From: Rhodospirillales bacterium 47_12_T64
GTDB taxonomy: Bacteria; Pseudomonadota; Alphaproteobacteria; Kiloniellales; Kiloniellaceae
DNA: 5,966 bases
Direction of reading: 5' to 3'
Assembly: GCA_002162915.1 (NCBI GenBank)
Contig: MABB01000054.1
Coordinates: 1-5,966 of the forward strand
Position numbers and translations under genes: made by a program. The stretch's first letter is position 1. The number at the start of each line of letters is the position of its first letter. Below are positions 1 through 5,966 of the stretch, in pieces. A model generated the notes under the pieces. It was given only the letters and a program-made list of their open reading frames with translations, did not search any database and was not told the origin of the DNA.

Positions 1-670
1 AATCATACAGATGTGCCTGAACACAGAGATTGGCAGACATCCCTGACAGGATAACTTTACTGATGCCGTTTTTTCGCAGCAACAAAGCAAGATCGTTGTT
101 CTGTGGACCATAAATTTTATGAGGGCTGGCAATGATGGTTTTTCCATCAAGAATATGGTCTTTATATTCCGGCATAAAATCGGCACCAGAATTTTCGAAG
201 CCATCCAAATTCAAAGGCCCCTTTCGGTTAAACATGCCGAGGCTATGCATTACTTTTTCAAGAGGTCCCTCAAATTTCCACCCCTGATCGGTTGGATAAT
301 AATAGTGAGGCGATATCGCAACAGTCATGCCCGCTGCTTTCGCTGAAGACAGAAGATCACCGATGTTTTTGACAACATTGTGTTCGGTAACACTTTCGCC
401 AACCACACCCCAGGTCACGCCTTTTTCACTAAGAAAATCGATTTGAGGGTCAACGACGATCAAGGCGGTATCCGTAAGGCTGATATCAACATCAACAGGT
501 GGCAGCCCAGGCTTTGCTGGATCTTGATAATTTGGATTGCTAGATGCTGCTTGTGCCGTATTTCCTATAGAGGTCGCAGCAACACCAGCCGCAGCGAGAG
601 TAACAGCTGCACCACCTAACATCGCACGACGTGTAAATGCTTTATCGTTGTGATCATGACTTTCGCACAT
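1..670 (-). CDS. Tat-exported isochorismatase-family cysteine hydrolase (C-terminus off the left edge)
   Basis: 223 codons are visible from the ATG at 670; the rest lies beyond the left edge. The N-terminus carries a Tat signal: a polar start, twin arginines at residues 14-15 in TRRAMLGG, an Ala/Gly/Val-rich stretch to about residue 35, and a likely AQA cleavage site ending near residue 41. The mature part is an isochorismatase-like alpha/beta fold. It has VVDPQIDF with the probable catalytic Asp74, SPHKIYGP with probable Lys185, and GMSANLCVQ with probable nucleophile Cys216, the Asp-Lys-Cys triad of the family. Members cleave amides, ureides or vinyl ethers; the substrate cannot be read from sequence. 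Tat export would place a folded enzyme in the periplasm, whereas most relatives are cytoplasmic. AAAAGGA at 679-685 lies 8 nt before the ATG and supports this start. The gene diverges from an AraC-family regulator that may control it. The fold is secure; the specific activity is unknown. Confidence 0.9.
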   Translation of the reverse strand, partial: MCESHDHNDKAFTRRAMLGGAAVTLAAAGVAATSIGNTAQAASSNPNYQDPAKPGLPPVDVDISLTDTALIVVDPQIDFLSEKGVTWGVVGESVTEHNVVKNIGDLLSSAKAAGMTVAISPHYYYPTDQGWKFEGPLEKVMHSLGMFNRKGPLNLDGFENSGADFMPEYKDHILDGKTIIASPHKIYGPQNNDLALLLRKNGISKVILSGMSANLCVQAHLYD

Positions 671-867
671 GGAAAAATTCCTTTTATTAATCAATGAACT
701 CATTTTCGGGAAATTCGTTTCAAGAGTTCAAAATGAAAATCCTCGATGATTAATAATTAACTCTTCCCAAGTTCCCTATCGTCTCCAATCTGTTCTCAAT
801 AGTTTTAATTCTAGGTTATTTAACAACATTCCTTGCTATTTCGAGGCAACAAGCCAACCCTATTTCC
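671..867. promoter_or_regulatory. Divergent intergenic region between the hydrolase and the AraC-family gene
   Basis: This 197-bp AT-rich gap must hold the promoters of both divergent genes. Visible structure includes an inverted repeat, TGAACTC at 695-701 and GAGTTCA at 724-730, with a 22-nt spacer, close to the hydrolase start. A short palindrome TTAAT-A-ATTAA lies at 750-760. Either could be an operator, but both are short enough to arise by chance in AT-rich DNA. No convincing sigma-70 -35/-10 pair was found on either strand, so promoter positions are not assigned. Confidence 0.4.
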
Positions 868-1785
868 ATGACTATTGACCGCATTCTTGAAGCCATCGCA
901 ATTGATCTTAAGCCTTTTGCTTTTTGTGAAATTCGCGGAGCGAGCACGACACTTGCTCTGCCAGAACAAACCCAGGCAATCCTGCATTACGTGACAGGAG
1001 GCTCGGGAGAAATCGTTGTCGGGCGCCATCCGCGACAAAACATTTCCCGTGGGACGATCATCCTTTTACCAGCCTTTCAGCACCACAGTTTAATTAGCGC
1101 AACAGAAACAAGTAACCCACTTCCACAATGCCGTCCGATAGATGCTGCCTTAAAATACTTGCAAGCCGGTGAAGGACAACAAACGCTAGGAGCGGTTTGC
1201 GGTTTGGTTGATGTTTCATACCGGGGAATTTCTGGCATTCTCAATTTAATTCAAGAACCCTTGATTGAGCAACTTGAGCCAGGAGATCGCATTAGAAACG
1301 CAATGGATGAGCTGGTTCTTGAGTTGGCAAACCCAACAGTTGGCACACGCGCTCTCGCCAGATCACTCCTTGAGCAATGTATCATTATGTTGTTACGGCG
1401 GCATTATCGTAAGGGGTACAAATCTGTAAATTGGCTAAGGGGAGCTGAAGATCCGCAAATGTGGGAATCCTTACAGCTTATTCTGGATAGACCCAAAGCA
1501 TCACATACCGTCGAGAGTCTCTCAGATAAAGCTGGCATGAGCAGAGCCAGTTTCGCAAAACGTTTCAAAAAAATCTATGGCACTGGACCAATTGAACTTC
1601 TACGTTCAATCCGATTACAAAGGGCTGCTGAACTACTCTCAGTTTCAGATTTTCCAATCAAAACAATAGCAACGAAGGTTGGATACCAAAGCCGTAGCTA
1701 CTTTACCCGTGCCTTCGAAGCTGAATTTGGCAAGACGCCAGACAAGTACCGGAAATCACTACCCGGATATTCAAACAAACATTGA
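868..1785 (+). CDS. AraC-family transcriptional regulator with N-terminal cupin domain
   Basis: A 305-residue cytoplasmic DNA-binding regulator. Residues about 1-185 resemble the cupin-type sensor domain of AraC-like regulators (Pfam Cupin_6 type), with an ILHYVTGGSGEIVV beta segment, LLPAFQHHSL near 67-75, and a CGLVDVSYRG segment at 111-120. Residues about 195-300 form the AraC/XylS DNA-binding domain. The first helix-turn-helix lies around 213-237 (SLSDKAGMSRASFAKRFKK). The second is around 262-296 (IKTIATKVGYQSRSYFTRAFE), followed by FGKTPDKYR, the typical family ending. It diverges from the exported hydrolase gene and is the natural candidate to regulate it and itself, possibly in response to a small molecule related to the hydrolase substrate; that link is inferred. 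The start is less certain: no good Shine-Dalgarno lies at the normal distance from ATG 868, the frame is open upstream, and no nearby upstream ATG or GTG was found. Confidence 0.92.
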   Translation: MTIDRILEAIAIDLKPFAFCEIRGASTTLALPEQTQAILHYVTGGSGEIVVGRHPRQNISRGTIILLPAFQHHSLISATETSNPLPQCRPIDAALKYLQAGEGQQTLGAVCGLVDVSYRGISGILNLIQEPLIEQLEPGDRIRNAMDELVLELANPTVGTRALARSLLEQCIIMLLRRHYRKGYKSVNWLRGAEDPQMWESLQLILDRPKASHTVESLSDKAGMSRASFAKRFKKIYGTGPIELLRSIRLQRAAELLSVSDFPIKTIATKVGYQSRSYFTRAFEAEFGKTPDKYRKSLPGYSNKH

Positions 1786-1789
1786 ATAA

Positions 1790-1803
1790 TTGACCTCGAT
1801 CAA
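1790..1803. promoter_or_regulatory. Predicted FNR/ANR/FixK-type binding site
   Basis: The sequence TTGACCTCGATCAA fits the FNR-family consensus TTGAT-N4-ATCAA with one mismatch (C for T at the end of the left half). The flanking bases extend the dyad to 16 bp, ATTGAC-CTCG-ATCAAT. It begins five bases after the AraC stop and is centred about 101 bp before the stress protein ATG. A class II promoter (site centred at -41.5) would start near 1838. The -10 is not clear: TAACAT at 1831-1836 is the best match but would put the site nearer -46. Regulation by low oxygen through an FNR-, ANR- or FixK-like protein is inferred; no such regulator gene lies in this window. Confidence 0.75.
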
Positions 1804-1882
1804 TGCGTTTTCTCCCCCATACATGCAAACTAACATCGGGTTTTAAAGGTGACAGAGAAATAGCTGTCGACATGATATCCAT

Positions 1883-1890
1883 GGATGGAG
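1883..1890 (+). promoter_or_regulatory. Ribosome binding site that decides the stress protein start
   Basis: GGATGGAG ends 7 nt before the ATG at 1898, which is ideal spacing. A TTG at 1892 in the same frame would add two residues but is only 1 nt from this site, so it is unlikely to be the start. A 10-bp palindrome, ATCCATGGAT at 1877-1886, overlaps the site and is probably fortuitous. Confidence 0.75.
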
Positions 1891-1897
1891 ATTGAAA

Positions 1898-2722
1898 ATG
1901 CTTAGAGATATCCAGGTTCAAATAGACAACACGCAGGCAAACAAAGCCAGATTAGCTGCGGCCCTACAAATTTCAGAGAAACTGGATGGCACTCATATTA
2001 TAGGAGTACATGCTCTCAAGACACCAGAGGCCATATTACATGGCGCCCCCCACGGTGTTACAGGTTACTTTCCAGAAGAGGTTATTGCCAGTCAACGCAA
2101 GAACATTAAAAATCAAGCTGTTGAACTTAAAGAATCATTTTCAAGCAAAGCGTCTGCAATTGGAGCAACGAGCGAATGGCGGCAGAGCGAAGGTCGCGAG
2201 GTTGATATAGTCGCCTTTCATGCTCGCTTCACCGACTTAACCATTATTAGCCAGATTAAGGGGAAGTTTGCCGACGAACTCGAGTTCTCAGGATCATTAC
2301 TAATGGAAAACAGCCTGCCTATTCTTGCTGTTCCCGAAAAGAAGATCCCAGAAGATATGACAAAGAACATACTCATCGCTTGGGACGGGTCTACAGAAGC
2401 ATCGCGAGCCGTCAAAGGTGCAATGCCTCTTTTAAAAATGGCATCGAAAGTGATTTTACTTTCAGTCGGCCTTCCCGAAGAAGGCAATATTCCTCAAGAT
2501 GATATTGCCGCTCATCTCCAGCGACATGGTATCAACTGTAAGAAACTTGTTAAGGATAGCCCCTTTCCAGAAGATATAATTCTTTCTACATCGAAAAAAG
2601 AGAATGTCGGCCTGATTGTTGCTGGCGCATGGGGCCATAGCAGAATACGGGAAATGATATTTGGCGGTGTCACCAAGAGCTTGTTCTCTAATCAGGAAAT
2701 TCCTGTACTCTTATCGCACTAA
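1898..2722 (+). CDS. Universal stress protein, two tandem UspA-type domains
   Basis: A 274-residue soluble protein made of two Usp (UspA-like) domains, roughly residues 1-147 and 155-274. The second domain is well preserved: it opens with NILIAWDGSTEASRAV (157-172), where Asp163 sits in the usual nucleotide-pocket position. It closes with GAWGHSRIREMIFGG (243-257), matching the G-2X-G-9X-G ATP-binding loop, with Gly in place of the Ser/Thr that often follows the last Gly. The first domain keeps the fold pattern (IIGVHAL at 34-40; PILAVP at 141-146) but lacks a recognisable glycine loop, so it is probably degenerate for ATP binding. There is no signal peptide or membrane segment. Usp proteins help cells survive starvation, energy limitation or oxygen shift; the exact role is not known from sequence. 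An FNR-type site upstream suggests induction at low oxygen. The gene converges on holC with a 43-bp gap. Confidence 0.93.
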   Translation: MLRDIQVQIDNTQANKARLAAALQISEKLDGTHIIGVHALKTPEAILHGAPHGVTGYFPEEVIASQRKNIKNQAVELKESFSSKASAIGATSEWRQSEGREVDIVAFHARFTDLTIISQIKGKFADELEFSGSLLMENSLPILAVPEKKIPEDMTKNILIAWDGSTEASRAVKGAMPLLKMASKVILLSVGLPEEGNIPQDDIAAHLQRHGINCKKLVKDSPFPEDIILSTSKKENVGLIVAGAWGHSRIREMIFGGVTKSLFSNQEIPVLLSH

Positions 2723-2749
2723 TATTCGGTAGTCAGGAACATCGTGTAT

Positions 2750-2781
2750 GGAAAAGAAAGTCAAATCAGGCTTTCTTTTCC
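2750..2781. terminator. Inverted repeat at the usp/holC convergent junction, probable shared terminator
   Basis: GGAAAAGAAAG (2750-2760) and CTTTCTTTTCC (2771-2781) form a perfect 11-bp stem with a 10-nt loop between two converging genes. Either strand gives a U-rich 3' arm, but the stem is AT-rich and no clean T-run follows. It could therefore be a weak two-way terminator or a 3'-end stabilising hairpin. The right arm and part of the loop lie inside the end of holC, covering its last codons and stop. Confidence 0.6.
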
Positions 2782-3221
2782 CATGATCCACGTTCGGTTT
2801 GCTGCCAATAGGTCAACTCGTGATCTGCAGCTTTAAGCTCTTTCCAAAAGCCTCTGGCATCTTGTACCGCAGAATTATTATTTCCATCAAAAAGGATTGC
2901 GCAAAGATTAGTTGTATCACTCTTCAATGCCCCGGGAGACGCGCCATGGATCACAAAAACAACTTCACCCGAATCAATATCTCCCGGGTTGGTCGTCAGC
3001 CAGATTGGATGATCGTCGATAGACCCGTCCCGTTTGGTTCCGTGAGGCAAGAACGACTCAGAGCGGTAATTCCATAAAGATTGGTCTAATTCACCGAGCC
3101 TCCTTTCATCTGATGAAAAGATCACAGCTTTCTGTTCACGCTCTAGTACTTTCTCAAGCATCTTCGGCAGTGCCTCGCCAAGAGGTGTCTTAGTCAGGTG
3201 ATAAAACCGTACGTCTGTCAT
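2766..3221 (-). CDS. holC: DNA polymerase III subunit chi
   Basis: A 151-residue cytoplasmic replication protein. It opens with MTDVRFYHLT, typical of alphaproteobacterial chi. It then has the conserved core LDQSLWNYRSESFLPHG (45-61), followed by HPIWLTT (71-77), VVFVIHG (87-93) and the C-terminal YWQQTERGSWEKK. In E. coli chi links the clamp loader, through psi, to single-stranded DNA-binding protein; a psi partner is usually not recognised in alphaproteobacteria, so the clamp-loader contact may differ. The start is placed at 3221, with GAAG 6 nt upstream, because family homology begins there. An in-frame ATG at 3260 would add 13 residues (164 in total); GGGAG lies only 3 nt before it, and that ATG sits in the loop of a strong hairpin, so it is less likely. 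The gene lies 60 bp downstream of pepA on the same strand, as in E. coli, and is probably co-transcribed with it. Confidence 0.92.
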   Translation of the reverse strand: MTDVRFYHLTKTPLGEALPKMLEKVLEREQKAVIFSSDERRLGELDQSLWNYRSESFLPHGTKRDGSIDDHPIWLTTNPGDIDSGEVVFVIHGASPGALKSDTTNLCAILFDGNNNSAVQDARGFWKELKAADHELTYWQQTERGSWEKKA

Positions 3222-3243
3222 GTTAATCTTCGTTTGATAATAG

Positions 3244-3273
3244 AAAGCGGGAAAGAACATACTCTCCCGCTTT
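3244..3273 (-). promoter_or_regulatory. Hairpin between pepA and holC
   Basis: AAAGCGGGA (3244-3252) and TCCCGCTTT (3265-3273) form a perfect 9-bp stem with a 12-nt loop. Read in the direction of transcription it lies 8 nt after the pepA stop and is followed by TTTCTATTATC, a broken U-tract. It could act as a partial terminator, lowering holC relative to pepA, or as an RNA processing or stability element. The loop and stem hold the alternative holC ATG at 3260 and its GGGAG. Confidence 0.6.
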
Positions 3274-3281
3274 ATCCCAAA

Positions 3282-4781
3282 TCAGCCTTCGTAATTATCA
3301 GCCACAAACCGATCTAACAACCGAACTCCAAAGCCAGTTGCCCCTTTTGCAGCTACCGGCTTTTCTTTTGTTGACCAGGCAACACCCGCGATATCGATAT
3401 GAACCCACGGAGTATCATTTTCGATAAACCTTTGCAGGAACTGGGCTGCAGTAATTGAGCCAGCAGCACGTCCACCTATATTTTTCATATCGGCAGCGTC
3501 ACAGTCCAGTAACTTGTCGTAACATTCAGCAAGTGGCAAACGCCATACACGCTCATCTACAATATTACCCGCAGCAGTCAATTGCTCAGAAAGTTCGTCG
3601 TTATTAGAGAATATGCCCGCAATATCATTGCCAAGAGCCACGATTATAGCTCCGGTGAGAGTTGCTAGATCAATAACAAGACGCGGCTTGAATTTTTCCT
3701 GAGTATATGAAAGTACATCGGCAAGAACCAGTCGACCCTCTGCATCTGTATTCAAAACTTCGATTGTCTTACCGGAATATGACTTAACAATATCACCTGG
3801 ACGTTGAGCATTCCCTGCCGGCATGTTCTCGGCAAGACCACAAGCACCGACAACATTGACTTTAGCTTTACGGCCAGCCAGGGCTTTCATGAGACCAAAA
3901 ACAGTCCCTGCACCACCCATGTCGAATTTCATATCTTCCATGCCAGCGGCTGGCTTCAAGGAAATACCACCGGTGTCAAAAGTCACGCCCTTGCCGACAA
4001 ATGCCAATGGTTTTTCGTCTCCCCCTTTAGGAGAACCATTCCATTCCATAATCACGACTTTTGATTCTTTATCAGACCCCATACCCACGGCATAAAGTGC
4101 ATTCATGCCTAGATCAGTAATTTCTTTCTCATTGAGTACAGTAACTTTGACACCCAAAGATTCCAGCTCTTTAGCCTGAGCGGCAAAAGTTTCGGGGTAA
4201 AGCTCATTTGGTGGTTCGGAGACCAACTGACGGGTAAAGAACACACCATCAGCAATTTTTGCTAGATCATCAAAAGCTACCTTGGCTGCAGAAGTGTCCT
4301 TACAATGAACGGTAAATGTACCAAGCTTTGAATCACCATTAGATTTTTTAGCTGTTTTATAAGTATCGAATTTATAACTGCGAAGCAGGGCACCAAAAGA
4401 GACATGCGAAGCAAGGCTGGCTTCACCAGTATTACTGAGGGTTAAACCATCCATAATCACACTGACTTCTTTTTCGCCTTTTGCCGCAAGGTCTTTATAT
4501 AGACGTCCCCCCAGCGCTTCTAGATCAGTGGCTTTTAATTCTGTCAACTTACCTAAACCAGCCAAAATCAGACGTGAATTACTCAAGCCACTCGGAGCTA
4601 GGATTTCAAGTACATCACCTACCTTACCTTCAAAGCGACTGCTCTCTATTGCACGTCTAAGCGTACCGTCAGTTGATTTATCTAGAAGTTCGGCGGTGGA
4701 AGATAGTTTTCCTCCTTCGAATACTGTTGCAACTAAAGCTCCAGAAGTAGAAATTTCGTCAGAGACAAAGGAAAAATTCAT
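3282..4781 (-). CDS. pepA: Leucyl aminopeptidase (cytosol aminopeptidase, peptidase family M17)
   Basis: A 499-residue, full-length M17 metallo-aminopeptidase that removes N-terminal residues, preferably leucine, from peptides in the cytoplasm, normally as a hexamer with two metal ions per subunit. The N-terminal third is the variable domain; the catalytic domain runs from about residue 180. The family signature NTDAEGRL is at 344-351. By alignment with E. coli PepA (constant offset of six), metal ligands and catalytic residues are Lys264, Asp269, Lys276, Asp287, Asp346, Glu348 and Arg350, all present in GKGVTFDTGGISLKP, KFDMGG and the signature. AGGA 4 nt before the ATG supports the start. 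Some PepA proteins, including that of E. coli, also bind DNA as regulators or recombination accessory factors; whether this one does cannot be told. It heads a likely pepA-holC operon, divergent from lptF. Confidence 0.97.
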   Translation of the reverse strand: MNFSFVSDEISTSGALVATVFEGGKLSSTAELLDKSTDGTLRRAIESSRFEGKVGDVLEILAPSGLSNSRLILAGLGKLTELKATDLEALGGRLYKDLAAKGEKEVSVIMDGLTLSNTGEASLASHVSFGALLRSYKFDTYKTAKKSNGDSKLGTFTVHCKDTSAAKVAFDDLAKIADGVFFTRQLVSEPPNELYPETFAAQAKELESLGVKVTVLNEKEITDLGMNALYAVGMGSDKESKVVIMEWNGSPKGGDEKPLAFVGKGVTFDTGGISLKPAAGMEDMKFDMGGAGTVFGLMKALAGRKAKVNVVGACGLAENMPAGNAQRPGDIVKSYSGKTIEVLNTDAEGRLVLADVLSYTQEKFKPRLVIDLATLTGAIIVALGNDIAGIFSNNDELSEQLTAAGNIVDERVWRLPLAECYDKLLDCDAADMKNIGGRAAGSITAAQFLQRFIENDTPWVHIDIAGVAWSTKEKPVAAKGATGFGVRLLDRFVADNYEG

Positions 4782-4984
4782 GCCGTCCTCTTATAAAATG
4801 AATAAATGAAACACTGTGCTTATACATACATGGTGCAACAAAATGTAGCCGCAATCATAGAACTTTGCTTTATATGACTCAAATCTCTTGAACCATGTAT
4901 GAAAAATCAACGAATTAACTGGACGTGGCAAGCCTGTTCTGGCTATTTCTACTCAGTATATTTTGCAATTAAACTACGGGCACT
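4782..4984. promoter_or_regulatory. Divergent pepA/lptF intergenic region with a long-spaced inverted repeat
   Basis: This 203-bp AT-rich gap must contain the start signals for pepA (leftward) and lptF (rightward). Its main feature is an inverted repeat: CATACATGGTGCAA at 4825-4838 and TTGAACCATGTATG at 4888-4901, 14-bp arms with one mismatch and 49 bp between them. On the minus strand the left arm runs into TATAAG (4824-4819), a fair -10 hexamer for pepA, though no good -35 sits at the right distance. TATATT near 4957-4962 is a possible -10 for lptF, also without a clear -35. The paired arms may be operator sites for one regulator acting on both promoters; this is inference. Confidence 0.5.
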
Positions 4985-5966
4985 ATGCAGACTATTTCGC
5001 GTTATATGTTGGTGCAGCTAATTTTGTTCGCCGTATCTGTGGCAGTATCACTTGCCGTGGCAGTGTGGTTGGCTCAATCCCTGCGATTCGTTGATATGAT
5101 TGTGAACGATGGCTTGCCAGCTTCAACGTTTTTTTATTTTGTTATTCTGTTGATGCCCTACTTCCTCGTCATTGTGATCCCTGTGGCAACTTTTTGTTCC
5201 GTCCTGTTCATATATAATAAAATGAATACGGACAGCGAGCTCGTTGTCTTAAAAGCTGCCGGATTCTCTCAATTTCAACTCGCAAGACCAGGCATTCTTC
5301 TAGGTACATGCTCTATGCTTACCGTGATTGCCATCAACCTGTATTTTCTACCTGTTTCATATCGTGAGTTCAGAGAGTTACAACATTATTTCAGAGACAA
5401 TCTTTCTCCCGTCTTATTAAAAGCCGGGAAATTCAACACGATAAACAGTGAGTATACGATATATTTCAAAGAAAAAACCCCTGCAGGTGAGCTTAAAGGA
5501 TTACTCGTTCATGATAACAGTGTACCTGGCATACAGGTAACTTATCTCGCCGATACCGGAGCACTATTAAAAGAAAAGGATGATTTCCGGGCCGTATTGT
5601 GGAATGCAAGCAGACAAGAAATCGACCCGGAAACCGGCCGCCTCTCCATTGCTTATTCAGATAAGTATGTGCTCAAGTTTGGCGACATCGGACAAGAAGA
5701 AGGTCAGCGATGGCTTAAGCCGCGAGAACGGTTTTTAAATGAACTTCTGTACCCCGATTTAGACAATCAGAGAGACGTGGATAATTACGATAAATTGGTC
5801 GCCGCCGGGCACTATCGTATAGCAAGTCCACTTTTCACACTTGCTATGGCCTTTATCGCCCTTGTTTGCTTGCTCTCGGGAGAATTCAGTCGAAGAGGGT
5901 ATCTTGGCAGGATAATGATCGCCATTATGATGATGGGTATCATGATGCTTACGATGTTCTTGTTTA
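4985..5966 (+). CDS. lptF: LPS export ABC transporter permease LptF (C-terminus off the right edge)
   Basis: 327 codons are visible of a protein usually about 360-390 residues long. LptF and LptG form the inner-membrane permease of the LptB2FG transporter, which extracts lipopolysaccharide and passes it to LptC and the periplasmic bridge. Visible layout: MQTISRYMLVQL start, membrane segments at about 11-31, 48-76 and 102-124, and a periplasmic beta-jellyroll domain at about 125-275. Membrane segment 4 follows at about 280-298, then segment 5 from 308 to the edge; segment 6 is missing. Family features include NKMNTDSELVVLKAAGFS (78-95), the cytoplasmic coupling region, and YRIASPLFTLAMAFIAL (277-293). 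The start is fixed by a stop codon (TAA, 4970-4972) shortly upstream in frame, though the Shine-Dalgarno is weak (CGGG, about 4 nt before). lptG is expected just downstream, outside the window. The gene is divergent from pepA, as in E. coli and many other proteobacteria. Confidence 0.95.
   Translation, partial: MQTISRYMLVQLILFAVSVAVSLAVAVWLAQSLRFVDMIVNDGLPASTFFYFVILLMPYFLVIVIPVATFCSVLFIYNKMNTDSELVVLKAAGFSQFQLARPGILLGTCSMLTVIAINLYFLPVSYREFRELQHYFRDNLSPVLLKAGKFNTINSEYTIYFKEKTPAGELKGLLVHDNSVPGIQVTYLADTGALLKEKDDFRAVLWNASRQEIDPETGRLSIAYSDKYVLKFGDIGQEEGQRWLKPRERFLNELLYPDLDNQRDVDNYDKLVAAGHYRIASPLFTLAMAFIALVCLLSGEFSRRGYLGRIMIAIMMMGIMMLTMFLF

Noticed and set aside
119..619. Two plus-strand open frames of 75 and 79 codons
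   Set aside because: They lie opposite the minus-strand hydrolase, which has clear family motifs; the plus-strand frames show no recognisable domain.
1851..1868. GACAG/CTGTC hairpin in the usp leader
   Set aside because: A 5-bp stem is too short to support a riboswitch or attenuator, and no conserved RNA motif is recognisable.
1892..1897. TTG start for the stress protein, two codons upstream
   Set aside because: It is only 1 nt from the GGAG, while ATG 1898 is 7 nt away and is a better start codon.
3804..4095. Overlapping plus-strand open frames of 86 and 90 codons
   Set aside because: Both are antisense to the catalytic core of pepA and show no independent coding evidence.
4930..4946. AGCC-TGTTCT-GGCT mini hairpin before lptF
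   Set aside because: A 4-bp stem is expected by chance.
4899..5021. Short plus-strand frame beginning MKNQRINWTW before lptF
   Set aside because: About 40 codons with no Shine-Dalgarno, overlapping the lptF start out of frame and resembling no known leader peptide; it begins inside one arm of the inverted repeat.
1..5966. Mobile element, CRISPR array, tRNA or rRNA, toxin-antitoxin or defence system
   Set aside because: I looked for transposase motifs, terminal repeats, evenly spaced repeats, tRNA-like cloverleaf ends and small paired genes on both strands and saw none; the window is explained by housekeeping and regulatory genes.

Overview
The window reads as ordinary bacterial chromosome with six protein-coding genes, two of them cut by the window edges, packed with short intergenic gaps. 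The gene set and protein style suggest an alphaproteobacterium of moderate GC content, perhaps Rhodospirillales- or Kiloniella-like. The evidence is an LptF and a HolC of alphaproteobacterial type, the pepA-holC pair divergent from lptF, and an FNR/FixK-type operator before a universal stress protein gene. The lineage is inferred from remembered protein style, not from a search.

Left part (1-1785): a minus-strand gene, cut at the left edge, encodes an isochorismatase-type cysteine hydrolase with a twin-arginine (Tat) export signal. A 197-bp gap separates it from a divergent plus-strand AraC-family regulator with an N-terminal cupin domain, the usual layout for a regulator and its target.

Middle (1786-2781): five bases after the AraC stop lies TTGACCTCGATCAA, a near-perfect FNR/ANR/FixK-type site. 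It is followed by a two-domain universal stress protein gene whose start is best placed at 1898. This gene converges on holC, and an 11-bp perfect inverted repeat sits at the junction.

Right part (2766-5966): holC (DNA polymerase III chi subunit) and pepA (leucyl aminopeptidase) lie on the minus strand with pepA upstream. They are separated by 60 bp containing a hairpin. A 203-bp gap with a widely spaced inverted repeat then leads to lptF on the plus strand, which runs off the right edge. The divergent lptF / pepA-holC block matches the well-known order in E. coli, but valS does not follow holC here.

I found no RNA gene, insertion sequence, CRISPR array, prophage or defence gene, and nothing that amounts to a new system. 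The most useful leads are the predicted oxygen-responsive control of the stress protein, the exported hydrolase with its divergent regulator, and the inverted repeats in three intergenic regions.
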